A stretch of DNA of 13,968 bases. It comes from JAKBCQ01 sp021807585 (lineage in GTDB: Bacteria; Planctomycetota; Planctomycetia; Isosphaerales; Isosphaeraceae). Position numbers and translations under genes: made by a program. Positions 1-7,723 of this stretch are shown here, piece after piece (within the stretch, counting starts at the first letter, position 1; each line of letters opens with the position of its first letter). Under the pieces are notes generated by a model that saw only the letters and a list, made by a program, of their open reading frames with translations, did not search any database and was not told where the DNA came from. The stretch lies in contig DAHWFG010000383.1 of the NCBI GenBank assembly GCA_027325115.1, positions 1-13,968 on the forward strand, given 5' to 3'.

Positions 1-799
1 GATCGGCTGTGGGATGACGTGTCCCGCGCGGCAGAATCCGGTCGCCGGGAGGCGCGGCGATCTTGTTTTGTTCCACGCCGACGGAAACCGCGACCGAGCG
101 AAATCGACCGAAGATATCCTGAAATGTGAGATTATCGACACATTATTATATACCGGGGGCGAATCGCTGTCGCTCGAGGTGGGGCGGGGGGCGGTTTGGC
201 TGGAGAACAGCGCGATCGGAGCGGGGGACACGGCGATCGCGCTGCGGCCGACGACGACCCCGGCGGATCGATTTTGGGCGGATTTAGTGCTCAATCGGTG
301 TACGATCGCCGCGAATCGCGCGATCGTGAGCCTGGGCGCGGCGTTCGACGCGTCGCCGGCTCGCCCCTGGGTCGTGTCGTCAAGTCGGTGCGCATTTATG
401 GATCTTGAGGAACGCGATAAGCGCAAGGCGGTATTGCTGCTAGGCGACCCCGCGGCGATTCAGCATGGATTCGTTCAATGGCAGGCGATCGGCGACGCGT
501 ACGAAGTCGATCGATTCCTCGCGTCGGATCGCGCCAAGCCGCCCGCCCGCGTCACCCCCGACGTCCGCTTTCAATGGGTTCACGTTTGGGGAACTCCGCA
601 TATTCGAGAGGCGACGGGTCCGCTCCAAAACGGCGGACATCCGACCGTTCGGTTCCTTGGCGAACCGATCAATTCGCAGGGGGAACCGACGAACCAACTG
701 GCGCTCGATCCCAATCCCAAGGGAGGACGGACGCGGCTCGACGTCGGCGCCGAGCTGCGGATCGACGGCAAAAAACCGCTCGCGCGGCGATCGGGGTGA
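1..799 (+). CDS. C-terminal part of a beta-helix-like planctomycetal protein (5' end outside window)
   Basis: The reading frame is open from base 2 to the TGA at 797-799, so the ATG at 14 is probably internal and the gene starts before the window. About 266 residues are visible. Short strand-turn units such as AVWLENSAIGAGDTAIAL and LVLNRCTIAANRAIVSLG look like rungs of a right-handed parallel beta-helix. They are followed by a Trp-rich segment (FVQWQAIGDAYEVDRF, FQWVHVWGTPHI) and a polar tail ending in DVGAEL. I recall this arrangement at the C-terminus of large planctomycetal proteins, some with an N-terminal Ser/Thr kinase domain. That link is from memory and the kinase part is not in view. 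No catalytic residues can be assigned. The gene is followed by a long non-coding gap, so it is probably the last gene of its transcript. Confidence is good that it is coding and low for function. Confidence 0.6.
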   Translation, partial: IGCGMTCPARQNPVAGRRGDLVLFHADGNRDRAKSTEDILKCEIIDTLLYTGGESLSLEVGRGAVWLENSAIGAGDTAIALRPTTTPADRFWADLVLNRCTIAANRAIVSLGAAFDASPARPWVVSSSRCAFMDLEERDKRKAVLLLGDPAAIQHGFVQWQAIGDAYEVDRFLASDRAKPPARVTPDVRFQWVHVWGTPHIREATGPLQNGGHPTVRFLGEPINSQGEPTNQLALDPNPKGGRTRLDVGAELRIDGKKPLARRSG

Positions 800-845
800 G
801 AGGCGTTCCGGTAATAAATCCACATATTCGGCGGTCTTTAAGATG

Positions 846-960
846 AAGCGAGAATTGGAAGGATGAACAAGAAACTGGATGGCCGATCCATAATTGGGAG
901 GGTTATCCACAATTGGAAGTACGATCCGAAATTGAAAAGGCGATCCAAAATTCGTAGGGC
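846..960. repeat. Degenerate 19-bp tandem repeat, about six units
   Basis: Four head-to-tail 19-bp units lie at 885-903, 904-922, 923-941 and 942-960, each with the pattern (G/T)ATCC-N-N-AATT-N-N-N-AGG or a close variant. A diverged fifth unit at 846-864 matches unit one at 13 of 19 positions. A weak sixth lies at 866-884 with one extra base before it. The period is not a multiple of three and no gene fits here, so this is not a protein repeat. Units touch with no unique spacers between them, so it is not a CRISPR array. The last unit overlaps the left arm of the inverted repeat at 956-977. Confidence 0.7.
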
Positions 961-1063
961 GAACCTCCTGGTGAGCCATATTATGATGCTTGCGATTATT
1001 GACCAAAAAAATCGGCCTCGTCGCCTGAGTTTAAAAAAAGAGGCTCACCGGGAGGTTCGCCCT
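956..1063. repeat. 108-bp element bounded by 22-bp inverted repeats
   Basis: The left arm at 956-977 and right arm at 1042-1063 are reverse complements over 22 bp with one mismatch: T969 faces G1050, which would be a U-G wobble in RNA read from the plus strand. The 64-bp interior is AT-rich and has no gene. The arms are GC-rich (core GCGAACCTCC). No transposase is present and I see no target-site duplication at the edges. It could be a REP or BIME-like dispersed repeat, a short non-autonomous (MITE-like) element, or a long-loop hairpin that ends transcription of the upstream gene. No T-run follows the right arm, which argues against a classical intrinsic terminator. Confidence 0.65.
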
Positions 1064-1197
1064 CCCAATCAGAACGAACCGACATCTAGATATTTAACGT
1101 ATATTGGTTCTATTTGTGAATCGGCGCCGAAACCGGTAAAATCGAGCCGATTGGGTTTCGGGAGCTTTTCCGGATAGCCTCTGAATTGAAACGATCG

Positions 1198-1211
1198 GAA
1201 CGCCGGCGTTC
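1198..1211. repeat. Perfect 14-bp palindrome
   Basis: GAACGCC is followed directly by its reverse complement GGCGTTC. The site lies about 80 bases upstream of the candidate promoter of the cytochrome gene and could be a dimeric regulator site. It may also be chance in DNA this rich in CG dinucleotides. Confidence 0.3.
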
Positions 1212-1276
1212 GGCGGGCCTGATTTCGATAAGCACACATAGATAAGTTTAATGGGTTGGAACTTTTCGGTCGGATA

Positions 1277-1306
1277 TTGTCAAACAATCGCTCAATAAGT
1301 TACGAT
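1277..1306 (+). promoter_or_regulatory. Candidate sigma-70-like promoter for the PSD1 cytochrome gene
   Basis: TTGTCA at 1277-1282 (five of six to the -35 consensus) is followed after 18 bp by TACGAT at 1301-1306 (four of six to the -10 consensus). This would start transcription near 1313, about 55 bases before the chosen ATG at 1367. It would exclude the longer in-frame start at 1256. A small inverted repeat, ATTGT-CAA-ACAAT (1276-1288), overlaps the -35 box and could be an operator. Confidence 0.35.
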
Positions 1307-1366
1307 CTTAAACTCAAGCGAAACGCGCTGCCTGAAGGTTTCGATTCCTGGCGCCGGGGCGGGACG

Positions 1367-4114
1367 ATGGCTCTTCAAACACTTCCGCAAGCGGGCCGAG
1401 CGATCTTGATCGCGTTCGCGGTCTTTGGTTTGCATGTCGCTCCCGGTCGCGCCGCCGATCCGCCCGCCAAGCCTTCCGCCGACGCGTTGATCTTTTTTGA
1501 ATCGAAGGTGCGCCCGTTGCTTCTTGTGCGCTGTATCGCGTGCCATGGACCCGACAAGCAGAAGGCGGGTTTAAGGCTCGATTCGAATGAGGCGATGCGC
1601 AAAGGGGGTGAATCGGGGTCGATCGTCACACCCGGCGAACCCGATCAAAGCGCGCTCATTCATGCGGTTCGGTACACGGGGGACGTTCAGATGCCCCCGA
1701 AAAAGAAGCTCGACGATAAGGAGATCGACATCCTGGTCGAATGGGTGCGGCGGGGAGCTCCGTGGCCTGGAACCGCCGACGCGTCAACTCCCGTCGATTC
1801 GAGATCGGCGTCTCAATCGCAACCCTCTTCGTCGACGATCACCGAGGCGCAGCGCGCGTTTTGGTCGTTCCAGCCGATCGTCGACGCCGCGCCCCCGTCG
1901 GTCGATTCGACGACCGCGATCGACGGATTCATCGATTCCGAATTGCATAAGCACGCGATCAATCCCGTTCCTCAGGCGGATAAACGAACATTGATTCGGC
2001 GTGCGACGTTCGACCTGATCGGCCTTCCTCCCGCGCCCGCCGAGGTCGACGCGTTTCTCAACGACGATTCCCCAGACGCGTTCGCCAAGGTGATCGATCG
2101 CCTGCTCGCCTCGCCGCAATACGGCGTTCGCTGGGGAAGACACTGGCTCGACATCGCTCGATACGGCGAAGACCAGGCGCATTCGTTTCAGCCCCGGCTT
2201 TATCCCAACGGCTTCCGGTATCGCGATTGGGTCGCCGCGGCGTTCAACTCCGATATGCCTTATGATCAATTTTTGATGAATCAGATCGCGGGGGATCTGC
2301 TCGACGCTCCCGGCAAGCCCGATCGGCTGGCGGCGTTGGGGTTTTTCGCGATCGGGCCGGTCTATTACGGCGACCCCAAGAAGTTCGATCAGATCGACGA
2401 TCGGATCGACACGTTGACGCGCGGCGTGCTCGGGCTGACGGTCGCGTGCGCCCGGTGTCATGATCATAAGTTTGATCCAATTCCGACGACCGATTACTAC
2501 GCGTTGGCGGGGGTTTTCGCGGGGTCCGAGTACGACGAGGTTCCGCTCGTCTCGGCCGAGGAAGTGAAGGCTTACGATCAAGCCCAGACCGCTGTGAAGG
2601 CCAAGGAGGCCGAGGCCGAAACGTTCCTCAAAGCGGAGGCCGAACGGATCGTCGGCGAGCGTGTGAATCGGATCGCGCGTTATATCGTCGCGGTTTGGAA
2701 CGCGGGGGATTTTTCGACCGCCGGCGCCGATGAAATCGCGCGGCGCGACGGATTGGATGCGGCGCTTCTGAAGCGCTGGATCGCGTTCCTCAAACCGCAA
2801 GACGAAGCGAACGATTCTTGGCTGTTGGAATGGCGCAAGTTGATCGATCGCCGCGGTTACGCGTCGGAGCGGGGCGAGGCGACCGCCGAGGCGGTTTTCC
2901 TGGCGAACGCGCTCGAAAATCGCGTCATTCGAGCGATCGCGGCGCGGCGTTCGGCCAAGGGGTCGGATGAGGAGAAGCGATTCGCCGAAGACGAGAAGTC
3001 GCTCGTCGAGGCGCTGACGGGGAAAAACGGCGTACTGGCGATCACGAGCAAGCAGGTTGAGGCGAATCCCGAAGGCGAAACGAAGGTGAAGCTCGCGGCG
3101 CTTCGGGACGCCGTGGAACGGATGAGGAAGGCCGCGCCGGCGAAATATCCGACGACTCACGCTCTCAAAGACGGCCCAAAGCCCGTGGATATGAACGTAT
3201 TAATTCGCGGCGATTCCAAGAAGCTCGGTCCGATCGTTCCGCGTCGGTTTCTCTCGGCGACGGGGGGTGAATCGTCGCCGTTTCGGGTCGGCTCGGGGCG
3301 GCTCGAGCTCGCGAAAGCGATCGTCGATCGATCGAATCCGCTGACGGCGCGGGTTTTTGTCAATCGCGTTTGGGCGCATCATTTTGGTCGGGGACTGACG
3401 GGAACGCCGAGTAATTTCGGCGCGCTCGGCGAACGCCCCTCGCATCCCGCGTTGCTCGATCACTTGGCGAGCCGGTTTATCTCGGGGGGTTGGTCGATCA
3501 AATCGCTACATCGCGCGATCATGCTTACAAACGCTTATCGCCGCAGCGGTCGTTTCGACGCGAGGGCGAACGAGCTTGATCCCGAGAACCGGTTGATGTG
3601 GCGGATGAACCGACGTCGCTTGGAGGTCGAGCCGTGGCGGGACGCGATCTTGGCTGCGACGGGTGAGCTTGATTTGACGATCGGCGGGCCTTCGTTCTCG
3701 CTCGACGATCCCGCGGCGCGGCGGCGGACGTTTTACGCGAAGATCAGCCGCCACGATCTCGCTCCGCTGTTGCGGGCGTTTGATTTCCCCGATCCCAACA
3801 TCACGTGCTCGGAACGAACGCGGACGACGACCCCCTTGCAACAGCTTTTTGTATTGAACGATGAATTCATGATGAAAAGTGCGAAGGCTCTCGTCGCGCG
3901 TCTCGAACGCGAGGCGCCGGGGGACGACTCGGCTCTGATTCAACGCGCTTATTCGCTCTTATTCGCGCGCCGCGCCGGCGACGACGAAGTTCGCCTCGCG
4001 ATCGAATACCTCTCGGGGGAAGACCGCGATCGAGCGCGCGGCGACGGGTTGTCGCGACGCGATCGTTACGCTCAATCGCTTCTTTCATCAAACGAGTTTA
4101 TTTTTATAGATTGA
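1367..4114 (+). CDS. Secreted PSCyt1-PSCyt2-PSD1 (DUF1549/DUF1553) c-type cytochrome
   Basis: This 915-residue protein belongs to the planctomycetal paralogous cytochrome family, whose substrate is unknown. I start it at the ATG at 1367, because the next 30 residues form a signal peptide with hydrophobic core AILIAFAVFGL ending near GRAAD; the longer frame from 1256 would bury it. The PSCyt1 domain (about 45-135) has the haem site C56-I-A-C59-H60 and a likely axial Met109 in VQMPP. PSCyt2/DUF1549 (about 175-385) carries the family motif C361-A-R-C364-H365-DHKFDP. A charged, coiled-coil-like stretch follows (about 395-440). PSD1/DUF1553 spans about 640-895, with RVFVNRVWAHHFGRGL, and the protein ends with the typical SSNEFIFID. 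The DUF1501 gene starts 51 bases downstream and is very probably co-transcribed. Length and domain order are normal for the family. A role in an extracytoplasmic redox or polymer-degrading step is inference only. Confidence 0.93.
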   Translation: MALQTLPQAGRAILIAFAVFGLHVAPGRAADPPAKPSADALIFFESKVRPLLLVRCIACHGPDKQKAGLRLDSNEAMRKGGESGSIVTPGEPDQSALIHAVRYTGDVQMPPKKKLDDKEIDILVEWVRRGAPWPGTADASTPVDSRSASQSQPSSSTITEAQRAFWSFQPIVDAAPPSVDSTTAIDGFIDSELHKHAINPVPQADKRTLIRRATFDLIGLPPAPAEVDAFLNDDSPDAFAKVIDRLLASPQYGVRWGRHWLDIARYGEDQAHSFQPRLYPNGFRYRDWVAAAFNSDMPYDQFLMNQIAGDLLDAPGKPDRLAALGFFAIGPVYYGDPKKFDQIDDRIDTLTRGVLGLTVACARCHDHKFDPIPTTDYYALAGVFAGSEYDEVPLVSAEEVKAYDQAQTAVKAKEAEAETFLKAEAERIVGERVNRIARYIVAVWNAGDFSTAGADEIARRDGLDAALLKRWIAFLKPQDEANDSWLLEWRKLIDRRGYASERGEATAEAVFLANALENRVIRAIAARRSAKGSDEEKRFAEDEKSLVEALTGKNGVLAITSKQVEANPEGETKVKLAALRDAVERMRKAAPAKYPTTHALKDGPKPVDMNVLIRGDSKKLGPIVPRRFLSATGGESSPFRVGSGRLELAKAIVDRSNPLTARVFVNRVWAHHFGRGLTGTPSNFGALGERPSHPALLDHLASRFISGGWSIKSLHRAIMLTNAYRRSGRFDARANELDPENRLMWRMNRRRLEVEPWRDAILAATGELDLTIGGPSFSLDDPAARRRTFYAKISRHDLAPLLRAFDFPDPNITCSERTRTTTPLQQLFVLNDEFMMKSAKALVARLEREAPGDDSALIQRAYSLLFARRAGDDEVRLAIEYLSGEDRDRARGDGLSRRDRYAQSLLSSNEFIFID

Positions 4115-4127
4115 TTCATAAATCAAT
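4110..4127. repeat. Small AT-rich inverted repeat over the stop codon of the cytochrome gene
   Basis: ATTGATT (4110-4116) and AATCAAT (4121-4127) are perfect reverse complements around a CATA loop, and the TGA stop lies inside the first arm. The stem has only two G/C pairs and no T-run, so it is unlikely to stop transcription between the paired genes. Confidence 0.25.
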
Positions 4128-4154
4128 TCGCCCGATTGATACTTAATGTTATGC

Positions 4155-4159
4155 GGAGG
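4155..4159 (+). promoter_or_regulatory. Ribosome binding site that fixes the DUF1501 start
   Basis: GGAGG sits six bases before the ATG at 4166. It favours this start over the in-frame TTG at 4136 or ATG at 4151. Confidence 0.75.
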
Positions 4160-4165
4160 CGATGT

Positions 4166-5593
4166 ATGAATTGGGATGGAGCGAACGACGGCTTATCGAC
4201 GCGTCGCGAGTGGCTGGGGCGGATCGGCGGGGGTTTCGGCGCGCTTGGAATGGCGGGTGCTTTCGCCGAAGCGGGGCTGTTGGCGACCGAGGCGACCGCC
4301 GACGAGGCGAGGCCGCCGAGCGATCCGCTCGCGCCTCGGCCGCCGCATTTTCCGCCGAAAGCGAAGCGGGTGATTTTCCTGTTCATGAATGGCGGACCTT
4401 CGCATGTGGATACGTTTGATCCCAAGCCCGCGCTTGCGCGTTACGCGGGGCAAGCGCCTCCCGCGGGGGCGATCGATCCCAAGCGGAAGAACACCGGCAA
4501 AATCATGCCTTCGCCGTTTCGCTTTGAAAAACGGGGCGAGAGCGGGATCGAGATCGGCGAGATCTTCCCCAGGCTGGGGACGGTCGCCGACGAGTTGTGC
4601 GTGATTCGATCGCTTTACACCGATAATCCCAATCATGAACCTTCGTTACTGATGATGAATTCGGGAAACATGCAGCCGATCCGGCCCAGTCTGGGATCGT
4701 GGCTCACGTTCGGCCTGGGGAGCGAGAATCGCAACCTGCCGGGGTTCGTCGTGCTTTGTCCGGGCAAGCCCGTCGTCGGCCCGCAGCTCTGGAGCAACAG
4801 CTTCTTGCCGGGAGTGTATCAGGGAACTCATATCAACAATCGCAACGTCAACCCCGATTCCATGATTCGAGATATTCGCAATCGACGAATCGGCGCCGAG
4901 GCTCAGCGCGAGCAGCTCGATCTGATCGCGCGGCTGAATCGTTCGCACAGCGACGAACGCGATCGCGACGAGCCGCTCGAGTCGCGGATCGCCTCGCTCG
5001 AGATCGCGTATCGGATGCAATTCGCGGCGAGCGACGCGTTCGACCTGGGTCGTGAAACGAAGCGATCGCGCGATCTTTACGGAGCGGGAGAGTTCGCCGA
5101 CGCGTGTTTGATCGCTCGTCGACTTGTGGAACGGGGCGTGCGGGTCGTGCAGATCTATTACGGCGACGGTCAGCCGTGGGACGATCACGGCGACATCACC
5201 AATCACCGCAATCATGCGCAAAAGAGTGATCAACCGATTGCGGCGTTGTTGCTCGATCTCAAGTCGCGGGGTTTGCTTGAAGACACGCTCGTACTTTGGG
5301 GAGGGGAGTTCGGACGGACGCCGACTTCGGAGGGGTCAAAGGGACGCGATCATCACAGCACGGGCTTTTCGATGTGGCTCGCCGGAGGAGGGGTGAAACG
5401 CGGATTCGTTCACGGAGCGACCGACGAACTCGGCTTCAAAGCCGTCGAAGACCGTATGCATGTTCATGATTTACACGCCACGATTCTTCATTTAATGGGG
5501 CTCGATCACACGAGGCTCACATACCGCTACAGCGGCCGCGATTTTCGCCTGACCGACGTCTCGGGGGTCGTCGCCGACAAGATCATCGCATAA
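4166..5593 (+). CDS. DUF1501 family protein with Tat signal peptide
   Basis: This 475-residue protein is a full-length DUF1501 member, distantly related to the sulfatase/alkaline phosphatase fold. The N-terminus has a twin-arginine signal, S11-T-R13-R14-E-W-L, followed by a Gly/Ala-rich hydrophobic stretch (GGGFGALGMAGAFAEAG). It is therefore expected to be exported already folded. Family signatures are VIFLFMNGGPSHVDTFDPKP (about 69-88), WDDH at 338-341, GGEFGRTP, GRDHH at 393-397 and HVHD at 432-435. The Asp and His residues of these motifs are plausible metal ligands by analogy with the superfamily; this is inference. The gene follows the PSD1 cytochrome with a 51-base gap and its own good ribosome binding site, the usual pairing in planctomycetes, which suggests joint function outside the cytoplasm. 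Its stop faces the stop of the TPR gene at 5610 across 16 bases. Confidence 0.93.
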   Translation: MNWDGANDGLSTRREWLGRIGGGFGALGMAGAFAEAGLLATEATADEARPPSDPLAPRPPHFPPKAKRVIFLFMNGGPSHVDTFDPKPALARYAGQAPPAGAIDPKRKNTGKIMPSPFRFEKRGESGIEIGEIFPRLGTVADELCVIRSLYTDNPNHEPSLLMMNSGNMQPIRPSLGSWLTFGLGSENRNLPGFVVLCPGKPVVGPQLWSNSFLPGVYQGTHINNRNVNPDSMIRDIRNRRIGAEAQREQLDLIARLNRSHSDERDRDEPLESRIASLEIAYRMQFAASDAFDLGRETKRSRDLYGAGEFADACLIARRLVERGVRVVQIYYGDGQPWDDHGDITNHRNHAQKSDQPIAALLLDLKSRGLLEDTLVLWGGEFGRTPTSEGSKGRDHHSTGFSMWLAGGGVKRGFVHGATDELGFKAVEDRMHVHDLHATILHLMGLDHTRLTYRYSGRDFRLTDVSGVVADKIIA

Positions 5594-5609
5594 CGAATAA
5601 TAGCACATT

Positions 5610-6143
5610 TTAATCTCGATCATTTGATTCGACGTTCGCCGGCGTGATTTCGGCGCGTCTCGTTCGGCGAATATCGAGGATTCGTTCCAGCTCGTGGACG
5701 CGGAGCAGGAGGTCGCGAGACGCCGGAGAATCGGGGAGGGATTGGCGCGCCCGAGCTAAATCGTCGGCTGCGGAATCGAATCGCCCGAGGAGCAACCTCG
5801 TTTCGCCGCGATTGATCCAGGCGTGAGGCGCCGCCGCGACGGGATCGAGCTCGATCGCGGTCGTGTACGATTCGTCGGCCTCGGGAAGCCGACCGAGCGT
5901 TTGCCGGCACACTCCGCGTCCCAGATGGACGATGTCGGGGGATGATCGAGGCCAGAGCGCCGCGAGCAGATCGAAGAGAACAAGCGCCTCGGCGGGACGC
6001 TCGGCGGTGAGCAGTTTGTTCGCCTCCCACGCGATCTCGTCACGTGCCAGATCGCCGAGACCGAGAGCCTCGGCGGGCTCGCGCCGGCGCGACGGAACTT
6101 GCCTCAACTTGGCGATCGAGACCCGCGTTCGAAACGGCCACAT
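5610..6143 (-). CDS. Small TPR-repeat protein
   Basis: This 177-residue protein has at least three tetratricopeptide-like units: EIAWEANKLLTAERPAEALV, then HLGRGVCRQTLGRLPEAD leading into SYTTAIELDP, then AWINRGETRLLLGRFDSAAD. The N-terminus is basic (MWPFRTRV) and there is no signal peptide or membrane segment. I chose the ATG at 6143. A TTG seven codons upstream (6164) is also in frame but has no Shine-Dalgarno sequence, whereas an AG-rich run precedes the ATG. The gene lies just downstream of the FHA-kinase gene on the same strand, five bases from that stop to the TTG or 26 to the ATG, so the two are almost certainly one operon. A role as partner or scaffold for the kinase is a reasonable inference. 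The TPR fold alone does not give a function. Confidence 0.82.
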   Translation of the reverse strand: MWPFRTRVSIAKLRQVPSRRREPAEALGLGDLARDEIAWEANKLLTAERPAEALVLFDLLAALWPRSSPDIVHLGRGVCRQTLGRLPEADESYTTAIELDPVAAAPHAWINRGETRLLLGRFDSAADDLARARQSLPDSPASRDLLLRVHELERILDIRRTRRAEITPANVESNDRD

Positions 6144-6169
6144 AAATATTCTTTTCAAATCCAATGTGA

Positions 6170-7450
6170 TTAGGATAAACAGAACGTCGAAAGCGCCGCG
6201 GCCATCGCGGTGGCCGATTGATAGCGATCCTTCGCCTGTTTTTCGAGCGCCTTGGCGAGCACGCGTTCGAGCCCCTCGGGGGCGTCGGAGCGGCGGGCGC
6301 GAAGCGGGATCGGCGGATGTTCAAGAATCATCGTGTACGCGTCGGGTCGATTGGGATCGAAATCAAGAAACGGATAATGCCCGGTCAACATATAATAAAG
6401 CGTAGCTCCGACACTGTACAAATCGGCGGGCTCTTTGACGTCGCGGAAATCGCGGATGTGATCGGGCGAGATGAATCCGATCGATCCGCCGATGTCTCCC
6501 TGATGCGTCAAGCCCGCGAAACCCGCGTTATCGCGAAAACTCTTGGCGAGGCCGAAATCGGAAAGCTTGACGATCGGATCGGAAAGCTCCCCTTTGACGA
6601 GCAAGTTCGAAGGCTTAATATCGCGATGTACATATCCTTTGCCGTGCGCGTGATCGAGCGCCGAGAGAAGCTGCACGCCGATCCGCGCCGCGGCGCGATA
6701 ATCAAGCAACGTCGGCAAATCCGCAGTCCAGCGAAGCGCGTTCTTCCCCTCAAAATATTCCATGATCAATTGAAACTGACCTTCAATTTCAACCATATGA
6801 TAAAATGATATAATGTTTGGATGACGCAAGCTTCTGACGATGTCGAGTTCGCGACGAAAATACGCCTTGGCGCGTTCGCTCGCGGCGACGGTGGGTATCA
6901 TCATCTTGATCGCAACCGGACGTCCGCTCGCGAGATGACGCGCCAGAAACACCTCTCCCATTCCCCCTCCACCGATTCGGTTCTCGATCCAAAATCCGGG
7001 GGGCGGATTGGGATACTTGCGACGCTGCTCGGCACATTCGGCGCAAAGCCACTCGACCGTCGTATCGTCGGGATGCGCCGCAACCGCGGTATCCGCAGGC
7101 GCGGGTTTGCCGCATCGCATACACTCGATCACCCGATATTCGCCGCTCCCACTCTGCTCGACATGCACCACAAACGCGCTCTCTCCCGCGGTGATCGCGT
7201 CCCCTTCGCGAAGCCGTGCCGATTCGACTCGGATCCCGTTCACCTTGGTGCCGTTCGTACTCCCCAAATCTCGCAAGTAACACGCCGGAGGGTTAAACTC
7301 AATTAAAAAATGATTACGCGACATGAAGCCGTCGTCCGGAACCGAAAACGCAGCCTGCGATGAACGACCGACGACGAACGTCTCGTGGCGATTAAACACG
7401 TAGTGCTCGCCGCAATGAGGTCCGGCTGTCACACGAAGAATCACGGGCAT
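6170..7450 (-). CDS. FHA / Cys4 / serine-threonine protein kinase
   Basis: The protein has 426 residues in three parts. An FHA phosphothreonine-binding domain (about 5-97) shows GRS at 28-30, SRNH at 44-47 and DLGSTNGTKVNG at 61-72. A short linker has two cysteine pairs, C110-x-x-C113 and C136-x-x-C139, spaced like a zinc ribbon. A Hanks-type kinase domain (about 154-425) follows, with glycine loop GGGGMGEV, Lys182, Glu201, the HRD motif at 275-277 with Asn282, and DFG at 298-300. All catalytic residues are present, so it should be active. The usual APE motif reads S328-P-D330. There is no membrane segment, so it is cytoplasmic, unlike many bacterial PknB-type kinases. The FHA domain may bind its own phosphorylated linker or a phosphorylated partner (inference). 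The ATG at 7450 has GGAG six bases upstream. A TPR gene follows at once. Confidence 0.93.
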   Translation of the reverse strand: MPVILRVTAGPHCGEHYVFNRHETFVVGRSSQAAFSVPDDGFMSRNHFLIEFNPPACYLRDLGSTNGTKVNGIRVESARLREGDAITAGESAFVVHVEQSGSGEYRVIECMRCGKPAPADTAVAAHPDDTTVEWLCAECAEQRRKYPNPPPGFWIENRIGGGGMGEVFLARHLASGRPVAIKMMIPTVAASERAKAYFRRELDIVRSLRHPNIISFYHMVEIEGQFQLIMEYFEGKNALRWTADLPTLLDYRAAARIGVQLLSALDHAHGKGYVHRDIKPSNLLVKGELSDPIVKLSDFGLAKSFRDNAGFAGLTHQGDIGGSIGFISPDHIRDFRDVKEPADLYSVGATLYYMLTGHYPFLDFDPNRPDAYTMILEHPPIPLRARRSDAPEGLERVLAKALEKQAKDRYQSATAMAAALSTFCLS

Positions 7451-7723
7451 GCTCGACTCCGGTGGAACGCTCCTCTTAATCGTAGAGTAAGATTAGGTTT
7501 CGATCGAGCCGAACCCTCGCGATTCTTGCGGTTTCCAGAAATCCGCGATTTTCTTCGAACGCTCGCCGACTCAACAATCCCAACGACCGACGCTCGAACG
7601 CTTGTCGAGCCGGCAATGTCATTATTTATTGATACCACTTGCGCGTCCGCCGCAGTCGGGTCGACGCGTCTGATCGCGATAACCCCGCGCGACCGCTGGG
7701 CGCTCGCACCCGCGGCGCCGAGG
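7451..7723 (-). other. Gap between tex and the kinase gene
   Basis: No gene fits here. The stretch must hold the end of the tex transcript and, probably, the promoter of the kinase-TPR operon. GGAG at 7457-7460, six bases before the kinase ATG, is a clear ribosome binding site. An AT-rich island lies at about 7618-7641. I see no strong -35/-10 pair and no hairpin plus T-run. Confidence 0.5.

Noticed and set aside
885..960. Possible CRISPR array
   Set aside because: The 19-bp units are contiguous and degenerate with no spacers, and there are no cas genes.
1127..1161. Inverted repeat CCGAAACC / GGTTTCGG as a terminator
   Set aside because: Only 8-bp arms, a 19-base loop and no T-run follow. 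It could easily occur by chance.
863..1177. A 104-codon open frame on the plus strand in the first gap
   Set aside because: It runs through the 19-bp tandem repeat and both arms of the inverted repeat, has no family resemblance, and is best explained as a chance frame over repeats.
1256..1366. 37-codon N-terminal extension of the PSD1 cytochrome
   Set aside because: It would place a polar, non-conserved stretch before the signal peptide, and it overlaps the best promoter candidate. The ATG at 1367 is preferred.
1784..3160. Long open frame (458 codons) antisense to the PSD1 gene
   Set aside because: It is an Arg/Asp-rich mirror of a high-GC coding region with no recognisable domain, while the sense frame has clear conserved motifs.
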